Source of the DNA: Coriaria nepalensis | Lineage: Eukaryota > Streptophyta > Magnoliopsida > Cucurbitales > Coriariaceae | Reading direction: 5' to 3' | NCBI GenBank assembly: GCA_027186245.1 | Contig: CP114481.1 | Coordinates: 57,730,569-57,794,568 of the forward strand | Length of the DNA: 64,000 nucleotides | Part shown: positions 34,726 through 46,412 of the stretch, one piece after another | Layout: every line of letters starts with the position of its first letter | How positions within the stretch are numbered: position 1 is the first letter of the stretch | Made by a program: the position numbers and the translations under genes | Notes under the pieces: model-generated | Seen by the model: the letters and a program-made list of their open reading frames with translations, nothing else | Database searches by the model: none | What the model was told of the DNA's origin: nothing

Positions 34726-37700
34726 ATGGATGAGATTTGGAGATTAAATCGGTTCAGAAATCGTTTAGGAGTGTTTGGATTGTTCGTGGTGAGCTTGTTG
34801 TGCCAGAATTTCGATTCGTGTTGGTCGTTGAATAGTGAAGGTTGTACATCTTTTTCTGATACTCGGAATCTCGGACGATACTTTTTTTTCTTTTCCAGAT
34901 CGGGAAAAGTCGAGTGAAGTGAAGGAAAACGTTTTGAAATGGATTTTTTATTTTTGATTTTTTTTGGCAGGTTTGACTCTGTTGAGGTTTAGGGAGAAAG
35001 TGGTGAATGATCCATTTGGAGCTTTATTGAGCTGGAGAGATGATCGTGGAGATGTCGATCCATGCTTCTGGTTCGGCGTTGAATGTTCAGATGGCAAAGT
35101 CGTTGTTCTGTGAGTTCTTCTTCTTCTTCTTTTTTCTTCCTAATGAAAAATGTATTTTTTTTAATTTTGGGACCACTGATTCTGAGTAATCATCAGCTCA
35201 ATACGAGATTTGGAAATTTGGAAACTCGGAACAGGAAAAAGGACAGAAATTTGGGAAGTAATCGAGTTTGTATATAAATATGATTTTTACACCCCCTTTT
35301 TTTTTTTCCCCCTAAGGTTTATGTTAGTTTTTTCTTTTTTTTTGGCCCAAAGATATATGTTAGTTAAGGTTTAGCTTTATATCAGGTTTTAGATTAGAAT
35401 CTGATTCAAATTATTACTTTTCCGATTGATTTTTTCCTGGTTTTATTTTAAATTTTGATTTTAAGAATTTTGATTTCCTTGATGTGCAGAAACTTAAAAG
35501 ATCTCTGTCTAGAAGGAACACTTACACCTGAGCTCAAGAACCTGGTCCACATAAAGTCTATGTAAGAGTTTGACTACTTATGATGTCTCTTCACATGATG
35601 CTTCATGGTTTTTAAAAGTTTATTCGATTTCATCATTTTCTTACCATTACTCTCTCTCCCTCTCTCTCTCTTTCTATGTCTCTCTCTCTCTCTGCAGTAT
35701 TTTGCGAAACAACTCTTTTTCCGGTGACATCCCGGAAGGAATTGGAAAACTGATGGAGTTGGAGGTTTTAGATCTTGGATACAATAACCTCAAAGGTCCC
35801 ATCCCGGCTGATCTTGGCAATAATCTCTCACTCGGAATACTGTATGTTGGTTTGTAATAACTATACAGGCCATCTTTTCTTACTATCTTTTTCCCTCCTT
35901 TCTGTTAATAACTTGGTTTTCTTCTACATTGCAGTCTACTGGACAACAATAGGCTTTTATATGGTTTATCTCCAGAAATTTATGAACTTCAGTTACTCTC
36001 TCAGTTTCAAGTAGATGAGAGCCTGCTCTCAAATATTCTGGATCAAAAATCATCCTCTTTTGATGAGAGAACCATTTCATGGTAAAATTAGTAAATGTTG
36101 TTTTTGCACCATCTCGAATTGGCACAATGCTTTCAGAAACAGCCGGTTTACTGCTTTGAGTATTAAATTATGGTTTCATCTTTGCTAGGAATTCTGCCCA
36201 GAATGAAGATTCTGCTAAAAGAAGACTGCTCCAAGAAAAAAGCCAATTTAACCGTGATCCAAATCCACCTTCTCCACCTTCACCTTCTCCACCTTCACCT
36301 TCTCCACAACTCAACTCTCCACCTCCTCCAACTAATGCATCTCAATCTACTGTCTCCCCTAGTGGCCCCACTAATCAGGGACAAGATCAGAATCCCAACA
36401 ACACGCAAAATGCTCCTTCTTTAGCACCCCAGATCCCTCTAGTTCCTCCGCCTACAGAAAATTCAACACTACCTGTTACACCATCTACTTCTTTAAAGAG
36501 TCATCTAGTTGTAATTTTGGTTGGAACTATAGGAGGTGTAATATTGCTTATAGCTTCTGGCATTGGTGTATATCTCTGCGCAAGTAACAAGGTGACTACT
36601 GTTAGACCTTGGGCCACAGGATTAAGCGGACAGCTCCAAAAAGCATTTGTTTCTGGTAAATCCTCTTTCTCAAAGAACAAAAAATGTATGTGAAAACATG
36701 CTTGTTTATTTATTTGGCCATTTTTTATGTAACTATACTTATAAGATTGTTCAAACTTGATTTTCATTTCTAGGTGTGCCAAAGCTCAAGCGAACAGAGC
36801 TCATGACAGCCTGTGAGGATTTTAGCAATGTGATTGGTTATTCACCGCTTGGTAAATTGTACAAAGGTACATTATCAAGTGGGGTCGAAATAGCTGTTGC
36901 CTCTATAGCAGTTGAATCTGTCAAAGATTGGTCAAAGAATCTAGAAGTTCAGTTCAGGATGAAGGTAAATGATGATCAATATTCCATTGAAAGTGTTGTG
37001 GTCTTTGTGCAGTCCGATAATCACTAACTTTTTCATGGTAATGGTTTCAGATTGAGACGTTATCAAAAGTGAACCACAAGAACTTTGTCAACCTTGTTGG
37101 GTATTGTGAGGAAGAGGAGCCTTTCACCAGAATGATGGTTTTTGAATACGCTCCAAACGGAACACTGTTTGAGCACCTACATGGTAAGTATCAATCTGAC
37201 AAATAATACAGTAAATCAGCCTTGATTCTCATGTGGTTTGACCCATTCCAATAAGCGTAAATCTCACTTGGTCAATTAGATAATTTATTTGAGTATAATT
37301 GTGAACCTCCCTATGTATATGTTTACTGTTGCATCAGATATCTAAATTTGCTTCTTTTTTTTTTTTTTTCTTGGTATAGTGGAAGAAGCTGAGCAATTGG
37401 ATTGGGGAATGAGGATGAGAATAGCAGTGGGCATGGCATACTGTCTTGGGCATATGCATCAGTTGAATCCTCCTATACCCCATAACAACCTGACCTCTTC
37501 GTATGTAAATCTTGCAGAAGATTATGCAGCGAAAATCTCTGATATCAATATCTGGACCGAAATGGACCCAGATGAGAGAAAAACTTCTAGTCTAAATCTT
37601 CTAAACATATCATCTGAAACCCGAGAAGGTAACGTTTATAGCTTCGGGATAATATTGCTCGAACTGGTTACAGGCAGGCTCCCTTATCCCGAGCATGGAG

Positions 37701-37978
37701 TTTCACTTGTTGACTCATTATCAAACTACTTAAGAAGTGACGGACCAACGAGAGAAATTGTGGATAGGAATTTGGAATCTTTTGAAGAGGAGCAGCTAGA
37801 GCAAATTGGTCAAGTGTTGAGATCTTGTTTACATTCTGATCCAACACTTAGACCAACAATGAGAGAAGTCAGTGAGAGACTGAGATTGATTACTGGAATA
37901 ACACCAGATGGAGCAAACCCGAAAATTTCTGCTCTTTGGTGGGCTGAGCTTGAGATTATAGCTTCGGATGCACATTGA
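34726..37978 (+). CDS. LRR receptor-like pseudokinase (MRH1/MDIS2 family)
   Basis: Nine exons join in frame: 34726-34840, 34971-35109, 35490-35561, 35698-35841, 35935-36081, 36189-36655, 36774-36964, 37051-37183 and 37380-37978, giving 668 residues. It has a signal peptide (LGVFGLFVVSLLCQ), the LRRNT part DPCFWFGVECSD, then three or four LRRs. A Pro/Ser-rich juxtamembrane stretch precedes the helix SHLVVILVGTIGGVILLIASGIGVY, and a kinase domain follows. The kinase lacks key residues: the VAIK lysine is absent (IAVASIAVES), HRD is PHNN and DFG is ISD. It should therefore be catalytically inactive, as noted for Arabidopsis MRH1/MDIS2-type proteins, which act in root hair growth and pollen tube guidance. 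The length is normal for the family and there are no lesions. Confidence 0.92.
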
Positions 37979-38316
37979 AAAATGAGATTGAGATGTTAGA
38001 GCAGTTGACTTCTGGTCGATCCTGCTCGTAAAGTATCACAGGGGTAAAAGGTGTTTTTGTATATATCATAGTGAAAAATTTTCATTCTTTAGTCTCTTTT
38101 ATTGTTTTGTTTTTTGGTATGTGCATTGGTAAAGAAGTGCACCCAAAAAAAAAAAAAAGAAGTGTCTTCATCAAGTGAGAGCATTCAACTTCCTCCATGT
38201 TTTTGTTGTTTTTAAGATTTGATCTCATTGTTAAATCACGACTGCATTAGAACTCTCAACTGCTTGAAAGATAGAAGTAGACATATGCAAAAAATTACAT
38301 GACAGTTGCACACTTT
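37979..38316. other. Convergent 3' flanks of RLK and BUB-family genes
   Basis: Short AT-rich spacer with an A run at 38144-38158. No gene recognised. Confidence 0.4.
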
Positions 38317-39177
38317 CTAATTCTTACAAGCTACAAGTCCATTGGCATACCAGAACATATTATTTATCTCATCCATGGCTTCCCTTGTAAACATGGTCGG
38401 CTCATACAAATTGCATTCTCTCGATTTCCCTGATAATTTCGCTGCTGGTTTTCCTCGTGGAGGTTCCAAGTCATCATCCGGTAGTATTGCAAACATGCTG
38501 GAATCAGTTTTCTGTTCAGGTGGTTTTTCCATTTTCTTTGACCTCTTAGTCCTTACAAAATCTATAGGCTTTCCGAACATGTTACTGATTTCTTCCATGG
38601 CTTCTTTCAAGTTTACAGTGGGCTCCACTAACCCATGGTGGCACACTCTCCACCACTGGCTCATCTGAAACTGCAGACCCCACAAATCTACAAACCACTG
38701 TTTCTTCTATTAACTTTGCTCGAGTGGGGTCTGTTTCCATATTATAAGAATTTTCAGATGGGAGATCCTTAGGACTTGGAAACACATATTTTTCCTAGAA
38801 GCAGTCGAGTTTGAGCTGCCTTCTTCATTTTGATCATCACTCTGCTCAGAGCAATCTTTCTCGGCATCTAGGTTTCCACTCTCATTACTTTTGCTTCATC
38901 ATCAACAAATATTTTTAAAGGCTCTCCAGAAAACATGCTGTTTATTGCATTCATAGCGTTCTTCATGTTTATAGCTGGCTCGACCAAGCCACAATGACGA
39001 GCATCTTCTGCTTCGGATTTTCCAACAAGAGCCGTGTTAACAAAATTCCTCACAACTGTATCATCACTGCAGAATTTCCCGTGAGAATTTACCAGTGGTT
39101 TCAAGTCTTGGGATCTCTCATCGAGAACCTTAGTCTCTACAACTTTTTCATCAGGTCGAATTCCAAGTAAAGATCCC

Positions 39178-39231
39178 TCGTTTAAAGGTCCTTTAGCTCT
39201 AACCCCTCGTTCAAAGGTCCTCTAGCTCCTT
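39178..39231. repeat. 29-bp tandem duplication within the BUB-family exon
   Basis: On the minus strand GAGCTAGAGGACCTTTGAACGAGGG and GAGCTAAAGGACCTTTAAACGAGGG lie 29 bases apart (each described here in part only). Because 29 is not a multiple of three, the second copy shifts the frame and brings a TAA into frame. The copies differ at two sites, so the event is not brand new. Confidence 0.8.
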
Positions 39232-39586
39232 CATCACAATTGGGAGGGTAACTTATAACAGAGAGTTTTCTTGGAAGTTCTTCCATTGTTTTTCTGCATT
39301 TTTCAGCTTAGTCAGATAACAGAGCATTCTCCAACATTAATAAAAAAGCCGAGAGCAGAAAATTTAAGGAGAGGACTACCTGGATTTTGTTGTTGTGTAT
39401 TCTCATGTGATGAAGAAACTGCTCGTATGATTTGTGCAACTCATCGATAGGCTCTGCAAGCCTATTAAACAGTCCGATTAATCATGCCTATCTATCACTG
39501 CTAAAGCACTTAGACCAGCAACCATATCATAGAATAACTGTGATAGTAATTAAGGAGAAAAAGAAAACTATCAGATACTAATATAC

Positions 39587-39632
39587 CTTTGCACTCCCAA
39601 ATGATACACCTTTGCACTCCCAAATGATACAT
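39587..39632. repeat. 23-bp tandem duplication copying a splice donor
   Basis: TTTGGGAGTGCAAAGGT with flanking bases occurs twice in a row on the minus strand. Each copy ends in a possible GT donor (39609 and 39586). Only the first keeps the frame into the next exon (AG+G for Arg). Confidence 0.85.
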
Positions 39633-40264
39633 CTTTTCAGCCTCGTCGAAATTCTTCTCCTCCATGCTTCTCACCAAAATGCTAGGATCTTCCAAGAAAT
39701 CCATCTATCACCAGGAAAATTTTCTCTTAAGGAAAAAAAAAACCCTTTCTTTAAAGCAATAGAAAAAACAAAACAATCGTCGCTTGGATTTGTTACTTAA
39801 TCTAAGCTATTCATCAACTAAAACAAAGTCACAAACTATTTCTTCACTTCGAGCTTCAAATTTCCACAGTAATCAAGCATTAGCTACAAGGTTATGAAAA
39901 ATCTGGAATGAATCAGAAGAGAAAAAGGCTTTTTTAATCAGATACCAACTGCAACCAAACGCGAATGTAGCGCAAGTCATCCCTGTAACGCCGATCAGAT
40001 TCAAAGGTCTTCGTGCATTTCTGTAAGAAGCGAGGAAGCTTCTCGTTGAGAATGTGTGAAGGTAGCGAATCTTTCATCTTCCGGATCCCTCTGCAATCAC
40101 ATCACATATATAACAAGAAAAGATTAAAAAAAATTAGGGAATAATAACAGAGAGCTTTGCATGATGTTATCTCAAACCTACCGTAGCCATGGAAGGAGAG
40201 GATCTTTCCCGGTGTAGGTCTTGATGTCCGAGATCAAGGAGGAGAAGAGGTCGTTGTTCGCCAT

Positions 40265-40710
40265 TTTCTCAAGTAGAGTAAAATTTGCAGAGTTGGAAAT
40301 GGGGTCTACTATCTAGTCAGTTTAATTTGAATCTTGTCCGTTTTTTTTTTTTTTTCTTTTTTCGCGGATTCAGATTTTACCTCGGGTTTTGAACTTTAGC
40401 CCTAACCATCCATATTCGGTCCATTCACAGCCCAAATACAGTTTGATACGGGCCAAGGGTCCAACCCAATCGGTTAGTGTAGTGACCCAAATGATTTATT
40501 GTAACGGTTTCTGGCCCCCGCCAATCCGCGGGAAAAATCGCAAGCAACATGTCGTACTCTATACTTCCCCTCATGGACGACATGGGAGGACATATCGTTG
40601 GAGGGAGGAAGATGCTTTCTTTATTGTGCAGGTACTGTCTCTACTCTCAACCATTTTGAGTACCACCTACGCCGCCGATTGTTGGTTCTCAGCTTTCTCG
40701 CCGCCACGCC
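40265..40710. promoter_or_regulatory. Shared divergent promoter region, BUB-family (-) and SAM50 (+)
   Basis: The two start codons are 446 bases apart and point away from each other. The spacer holds AGCCCTAAC near 40398 and AGCCCA (site-II type) at 40429-40434, and a T run at 40340-40355. No clear TATA box is visible on either side. A bidirectional housekeeping-type promoter is inference. Confidence 0.45.
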
Positions 40711-43700
40711 ATGCCCAATATAGAGGAAGAGGAGCAGAACTCAGCTTATCCAAGCCCTAATAAGGATCAGGAGGACTTAGAAGCGTCTAATGTTGAAAAC
40801 GACGACGACGACGACGAAGAAGAAGAAGACGATGAAGACGAAGAGGAGGAAGACGATAATCGAATTCCACCGCAACTAAAGCCTCTTATCGAGTCCCGAT
40901 TGCGAGCACACAGGTCGAGGCTAGAGAACCTTGTTGAGAAAATGAAGAAGGAGAAGGTCAAACTCCGTGTCCACGACATTTTGATCAAGGGAAACACGAA
41001 GACGAAGGAATCAGTAATTGAAGCTGAAGTGAAGAATATCAAGAACGCAACGAGTATGCAAGAGCTGCTCGAGGCTGCGAGCATTGCCAATGCCAAGCTT
41101 CAGAGGATGGACATCTTTGAATCGGTTAAGATCACCCTAGATTCCGGCCCAACCGAGCTTCCAGGTACTGCTAATGTCATCGTCGAGGTCGTTGAGACAA
41201 AGAGTCCCATCTCTGGTGAATTCGGTGCTTATACAAAACCTGCGGTATGGATTTGCTCTACTCATAGATTACCCTTTTGTATGAAACTAAAGATGGGGTT
41301 TTATTTCTGAATTATGTTTCTGCATTTTAAAAGTCGGTCCTTTTTTGATAGGTTAGAAGTGAGGATTTTCAATCTGTCTACTTTACTATGATCCTCTTTG
41401 CATTGAAGTTCATTGTCATATCTTATACTTCCTATTGAATTTTGATCCTCAAACTAATATATGTGGCTAGCCCAATTGTAATGTATAAAGTGTAATTGTT
41501 TTTAGGGCAAATCATTTGCTCCATGGTTGTGAAGTGTAAATGAACCTACAATGCTGCTTTTACTGTTTAGTTGGTTCAAACAGTAGTAAGTGCTAGGTGC
41601 GTTACTTTAGTTGAAAGACGTATAAATTTTGCAGAAAATGCACAGGCGTTCTGCCTTTCCTCTTATTCATTTGTTATTATTATTATTATTATTGGCCAAA
41701 TAACCTCTCCTCTTATAGCTTTTGAAATCATACACTGCTTATGCAGGCAAGGTCTTGGACATTTGAAGGTACAGTTAAGTATAAAAACTGGCTTGGATAT
41801 GGTGATCTTTGGGATGGTTCATTGGCATATGGTCCTCGCCAAACGTCTGAGGTAAGTGCTGGTGTGTATTTGCCAAGACTGAAAGGGTTGTTGACACCTG
41901 TTGTGGCACGATTATGTCTGCTCTCCCAAGATTGGCTGGAATTTTCTTCTTACAAAGAGAGGTCATTAGGCCTGTCTCTTGGGTTCTATTCAACTAGGCG
42001 TCATGATTTGGTCTACTATATTGGATGGCGCACCTTAACTGATCCATCACAAATGGCATCCAGATCAATTAGAAGGCAGCTTGGTCATAACTTGCTTTCA
42101 TCTTTGAAGTATACATATAAAATTGACCACAGGAATTCACCGGTGAGGCCAACTCGAGGATATGCTTTTGTTTCTACCAGTCAAATTGGTGGCCTTGCAC
42201 CTGACAATCGGAGCTTGCGATTCTTACGTCAGGTTACTTTATAATTTTACTAGTTGTCCCTGTATCTATTTACTAAAGCCTATGTGTTTTTTATTGTATG
42301 TGTGAACTCCTGTGCAAGCTTTCAATCTTAATTCTTCTGCAACATGTTGTAACTTGTAACGATTTATGTCATCAATACAAGTCTATTTATCTAAATCATG
42401 AATCAAAGAACTGAGCTAGAACTTACAGAATGGGGAATAAATCCTTATGTCAGGTAGTTTCTTTGTGGGGATTATAGTCACTTACTTGAAGTTTGGAAAA
42501 TGCTAATTATTCTATCATCTATTTCATTAAAGTACTTTCATTTGGGTCCTAGATGATTCTGTTTGGAACTTTATACTCTTTTCATAACCAGACAACTTGT
42601 AATTTTATATATACACATAATACAAAGTGGGAAAAAGGATATCAAACCCATAATATTGAAAGTTCCCTACTTCTGATACCCACATGGTCAGTGATGCATG
42701 CTATTTTCTTTAGCTATTGGTTTAGTAGGTCAAATAGTTCTAGGTTATCTACCAACTCAGTTATGTATTATGCTGTATCATCTACCCTTTGTTGGATATT
42801 CCGTGGCTTACCTGTATTTCTGATCATTCCTTTTTCTCCTTCTGCTTAAAATTTTGTATTTTCTTGGTGAATTTTTCTGCAGGAGTTTGATCTTCGTTAT
42901 GCTATACCTTTTGGATTTGATCATGCTGCACTGAACTTTGGGATCTCCGCTGGTGTTGTTTTTCCATGGGGTAGAGGATTCTTGAACAAGCCCACATCCC
43001 TGCCAGAGAGGTTTTTCTTAGGTGGTGATTTCTCTCCAGTTTGCACCATTGGGGGACCAACAACAGTATGGGGCTTTAAGACAAGGGGCTTGGGGCCTAC
43101 TGATCCACGGAGGCAAATTAGAGAAAAGAACGATGACGAGAATTGTGACGCTTCTGGAGGGGATTATGTTGGAGGGGATCTTGCCATGACTGCTTTTGCA
43201 GATCTTTCATTTGATCTTCCAATTCGCTGGTTAAAAGAACATGGAGTCCATGGACACGTTTTTGCTGGTGCAGGGAATCTTTCCAAATTGACAGAAAATG
43301 AATTCCGCAATTTCACTGTTCAGAAGTTTATGGAATCATTTCGAACCTCAGTTGGAGTTGGGCTTGTTGTTCCCACAAAATTCTTCCGTCTAGAGGTCAG
43401 CTTTCTTATTTTTTACCCACTTTATCTTCAAGTAACCTACACTGTAATGCTCTGTCTGGTCTGTTTGTTTGATGGGTATTTGAATTGTAATAATTAGTGT
43501 TTAACAGTGTGTGTCTATAAGATTTCTAATTTCCACTCGTAATTTAGACTTAATGCAATGTCAATCCAAGACTAAGGGGTATGCTAGGCAGAGAAAGCGT
43601 TCCCCATATTATAAAGTACAAAGAAACAGGAAAATGTCTTTGTTTTGCTTCTTTCTATTTTTGGCCACTGATTCTAGATTGGTTTTCTTCTTAGGGCAAC

Positions 43701-43778
43701 TTCTACTACATACTGAGGCAACAGGAGCATGACCGTGGAAAGACCGGATTTCGGTTTAGCATCTCTGCTCCATCATAG
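40711..43778 (+). CDS. SAM50: SAM50/OMP85-type beta-barrel assembly protein, mitochondrial outer membrane
   Basis: Four exons join in frame: 40711-41244, 41747-42232, 42883-43395 and 43695-43778, giving 538 residues. An acidic N-terminus (Asp/Glu-rich, about 28-55) is followed by a POTRA-like domain (KVKLRVHDILIKGNTKTKES, ANAKLQRMDIFESV). The C-terminal beta-barrel (bacterial surface antigen family) follows, with PTTVWGFKTRGLGP and the closing strand GKTGFRFSISAPS. The SAM complex inserts beta-barrel proteins such as TOM40 and VDAC into the outer membrane. The chloroplast relative OEP80 is the main alternative, but the length and the POTRA-barrel order suit plant SAM50-like At3g11070/At5g05520. 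No lesions are seen. Confidence 0.9.
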
Positions 43779-44445
43779 AATCTGGATTTTCATTCACAAG
43801 TTAATGTTCAGCGACCTTGAAGTGGCACAAAATTAGTCGTTTCAGGTATTTTCTTTTTGTTATAGCTGTTTTGGTAAGCGACTTGTGGAGTGCATTGGAT
43901 GTAGTTTCGAAAATGGGTAAGAAGTTTTCAAAGAATGGTGCTTTTTTTGAAACCACCGATTGAGGAAATTAATGTGATGTGTTGTATATTGATACGTACA
44001 GAAGGTAATCCTTGTTCATCTGGTCTGTTGATTAAAACACATGCAAATAAATGCAATGTAAGAATATGTTGAGGCAATACGAATGGTTTCTTTTAGCTGT
44101 ATTGTTTGACCGACCACATCATGTTGAATATTTTGACGTTACATCAATTTTGTCGAACAGCATTATTTATTTCCACATTTGGAAGGTTCTGTGTTGAATG
44201 TTATTCAAAGAGTATAGAGTTGCATTTACTCAATCCAATGCAAGAAAACTGTTTATCAGATGTAACTCCTCCTCTCAAGTGTATTTCGGATGTAAGTGCG
44301 AGGAGTTGGATCGGTATTTATCATATTAGGAAGATTTGTGACTCTTGCCAGTTTCTTCATTGATTTTTAAATGGTTTTTTTGTAAGAGGTTAAGACATCA
44401 TGTATGAAGTAGGTTGGTATGGCAAAAATCACATGCCCATCATGC

Positions 44446-44494
44446 ATGCATCCAAGCATCCAAGCATCCAAGCATCCAAGCATCCAAGCATCCA
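44446..44494. repeat. 8-base minisatellite (GCATCCAA)n
   Basis: About six near-perfect head-to-tail copies of GCATCCAA, bordered by TGCATGCA on the left and CCATGCCATGG on the right. There are no spacers, so it is not a CRISPR array. Confidence 0.9.
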
Positions 44495-46340
44495 TGCCAT
44501 GGCTTTGTGCAGTTTATGGTTATAATAGTTTCGTATACAGAGGAAACCGACAGGCGACAGACATCCTCATTCTTGACGGATGTAGTTCCGCATTAATAGC
44601 GCCATTAGAATCACAAATTCTCATGCCTGTTTTTTTGAATTATTATTATTGGAAAAAGAGCCTCTGCTAGGTAGGGTGTGGTTGAGGCAAATATGATAAT
44701 GTTTTTATGCACAGTTTTTCTTTTAAAAAAAACACGTTCCATAAAATCATAAGTTTAGTGATTGCCTGTAATATGGTGGTCTACAGTGATTAAAAATATA
44801 ATTAGTCAGATCACTTTTTAATTAGTATTTAATGAGAAAAAAAAAATTAATACACAATTTCTTTGAAATCATAAGGGTGTCCTCGTGATCAGCACATGCA
44901 TATATGTGTTTGCTGTCTTATGCTCATCCATATTTTATTCCATTTTATTCCATTTTATTCTCTCCTTTCTTCAACTAGTTGCTTTGATGCTTGCTTGACT
45001 GCTTGTTACCAAAATGCCTTGGGCTCTTAATGTATACTGTAAGAGTTGACTTGACACATGGGCCCCACTTACATTTGAAATCCTTGGGGACCAGTCTTCC
45101 AACATTTTTCTTTTTTTTTTTCTTTTTTTTTTTTTTTTAATTCGCGTCTTACTACGTAAATTTAATTCGAAATTTCGACCAAAATTTTAGTTAAATTAAA
45201 TAAATAAATAAATAAAATAAAATAAAATAAAAACATAACAAAATTTTGCATGGACAAATTTTCTTTCCCCAACTTTTCAATATTGTCTTAATTAGACCGA
45301 TATGATCCATCACAATCATTGTCACGGAATAAGTTCGAGTAAATCTTATTATAAAAAAATTTAAAAAAAAAAATTTAAATCAAAATGAAAAATAAAAATG
45401 GAGTATATAATAATAATAGATGTATGAAATTATAATTTTAATAGACTTGTCTGTGTCTGGTGTTTTGCTGGTTAGAATTTAAGGTAATGAATTATTCCTT
45501 TTGGAAACGCAGTTTAACCCAACACTTGATCCCCAAACGTCACCGTCTTATTTGAAATATTGGACAGCTGTAATTTTAATGATCTCATGAAATCATGATC
45601 CTCGTGATCAATGATAACTTTCCACTAATTAATTATTGATTAATTATTAATATTTTATAAAATGATGATAATAATCGACCCTCCCTTGAAATCTGTGGCG
45701 TCCCTGACCTTTCCTTGGAAACAGAGAAGTCTGTTTACATTTTTTTGTTTGCTTCTCGAGTACTGCTGTTGTCTTTCAAATTCAGCATTGGCTTTAGATT
45801 AACGAACTAATTAATTATAACTTCCTAATTATCTCATAATCATAATAATTCTTATATAAATATAGAATATGTCCAAAACCTCCTTTCTGACTGCCTCTAA
45901 TCAGAAGTAGATCGAATCTCCCCCGCCTTCAGACAGCACTGTGGAACACATTGACTATATAGTTTACCTGTTTCAATCAATTTATATTTTAATAATAATA
46001 ATAATCTTGATTATAATAAGCATATTTTTAGTCATTATGGACCCCACTTTAATCTTCTAGCGGTATATATAGACATTAGACAGACTAATGTATATACTAT
46101 AATATACTATATAGTTTAAGGACAAGACTAGTTAGAATTTATAAATGAAGCAAAAACAGACCGGCCCTTTAGGTTTTTTAAGAACAGTAGTTGACTAGTG
46201 GTCAGTAAGAAGGATAGAACTGGGGTTTAGCAACTGGGTCTGGTTTTGTTTCATTCAACTAGTCTTTGTTTTTTCGAATTATTTATAGAGGCCAGCCAGA
46301 TCAATCAATCAGTATTTGACTGGCCTGCGTGTTTTAGATA

Positions 46341-46412
46341 GGTCATAACTCTCTCTCTCTCTCTCTCTCTCTCATCTCTCTCTTCCTCATATATATATAT
46401 ATATATATATAT
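46341..46412. repeat. Compound CT and AT microsatellites
   Basis: A CT run of about 16 units is followed by TCTC-rich sequence and then an AT run of about 12 units. They sit roughly 1.05 kb upstream of the GARP factor start. Confidence 0.9.

Larger units (their letters stand above)
38317..40264 (-). pseudogene. BUB1/MAD3-family (BUBR1-like) spindle checkpoint gene, disrupted
   Basis: Minus-strand exons 40264-40182, 40090-39946, 39704-39610 and 39461-39380 encode the Mad3/BUB1 homology region: NDLFSSLISDIKTYTGKDPLLPWL, RFLQKCTKTFESDRRYRDDL, then AEKMYHLGV and LAEPIDELHKSYEQFLHH (quoted in pieces). The usual block between LEDPSILVRSME and FDEAEKMYHL (ANHIGMK and onward) is missing. The last region, 39290-38317, holds three copies of a motif of the form EP-x-KEAM-x-IN-x-MF but in at least three frames, with breaks near 39190, 38885 and 38650. 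A 23-bp tandem duplication copies the donor site after exon 3, and a 29-bp one breaks the frame near 39205. Plant BMF proteins act in the mitotic checkpoint; this copy lacks a kinase domain. Indels this numerous make it a likely pseudogene. Confidence 0.82.

Noticed and set aside
40767..41096. Minus-strand poly-Ser frame opposite SAM50 exon 1
   Set aside because: The Ser run is the reverse complement of the GAC/GAA acidic run in SAM50.
44446..44494. Possible CRISPR-like array
   Set aside because: Units are 8 bases and contiguous with no spacers, and this is a plant nuclear sequence.
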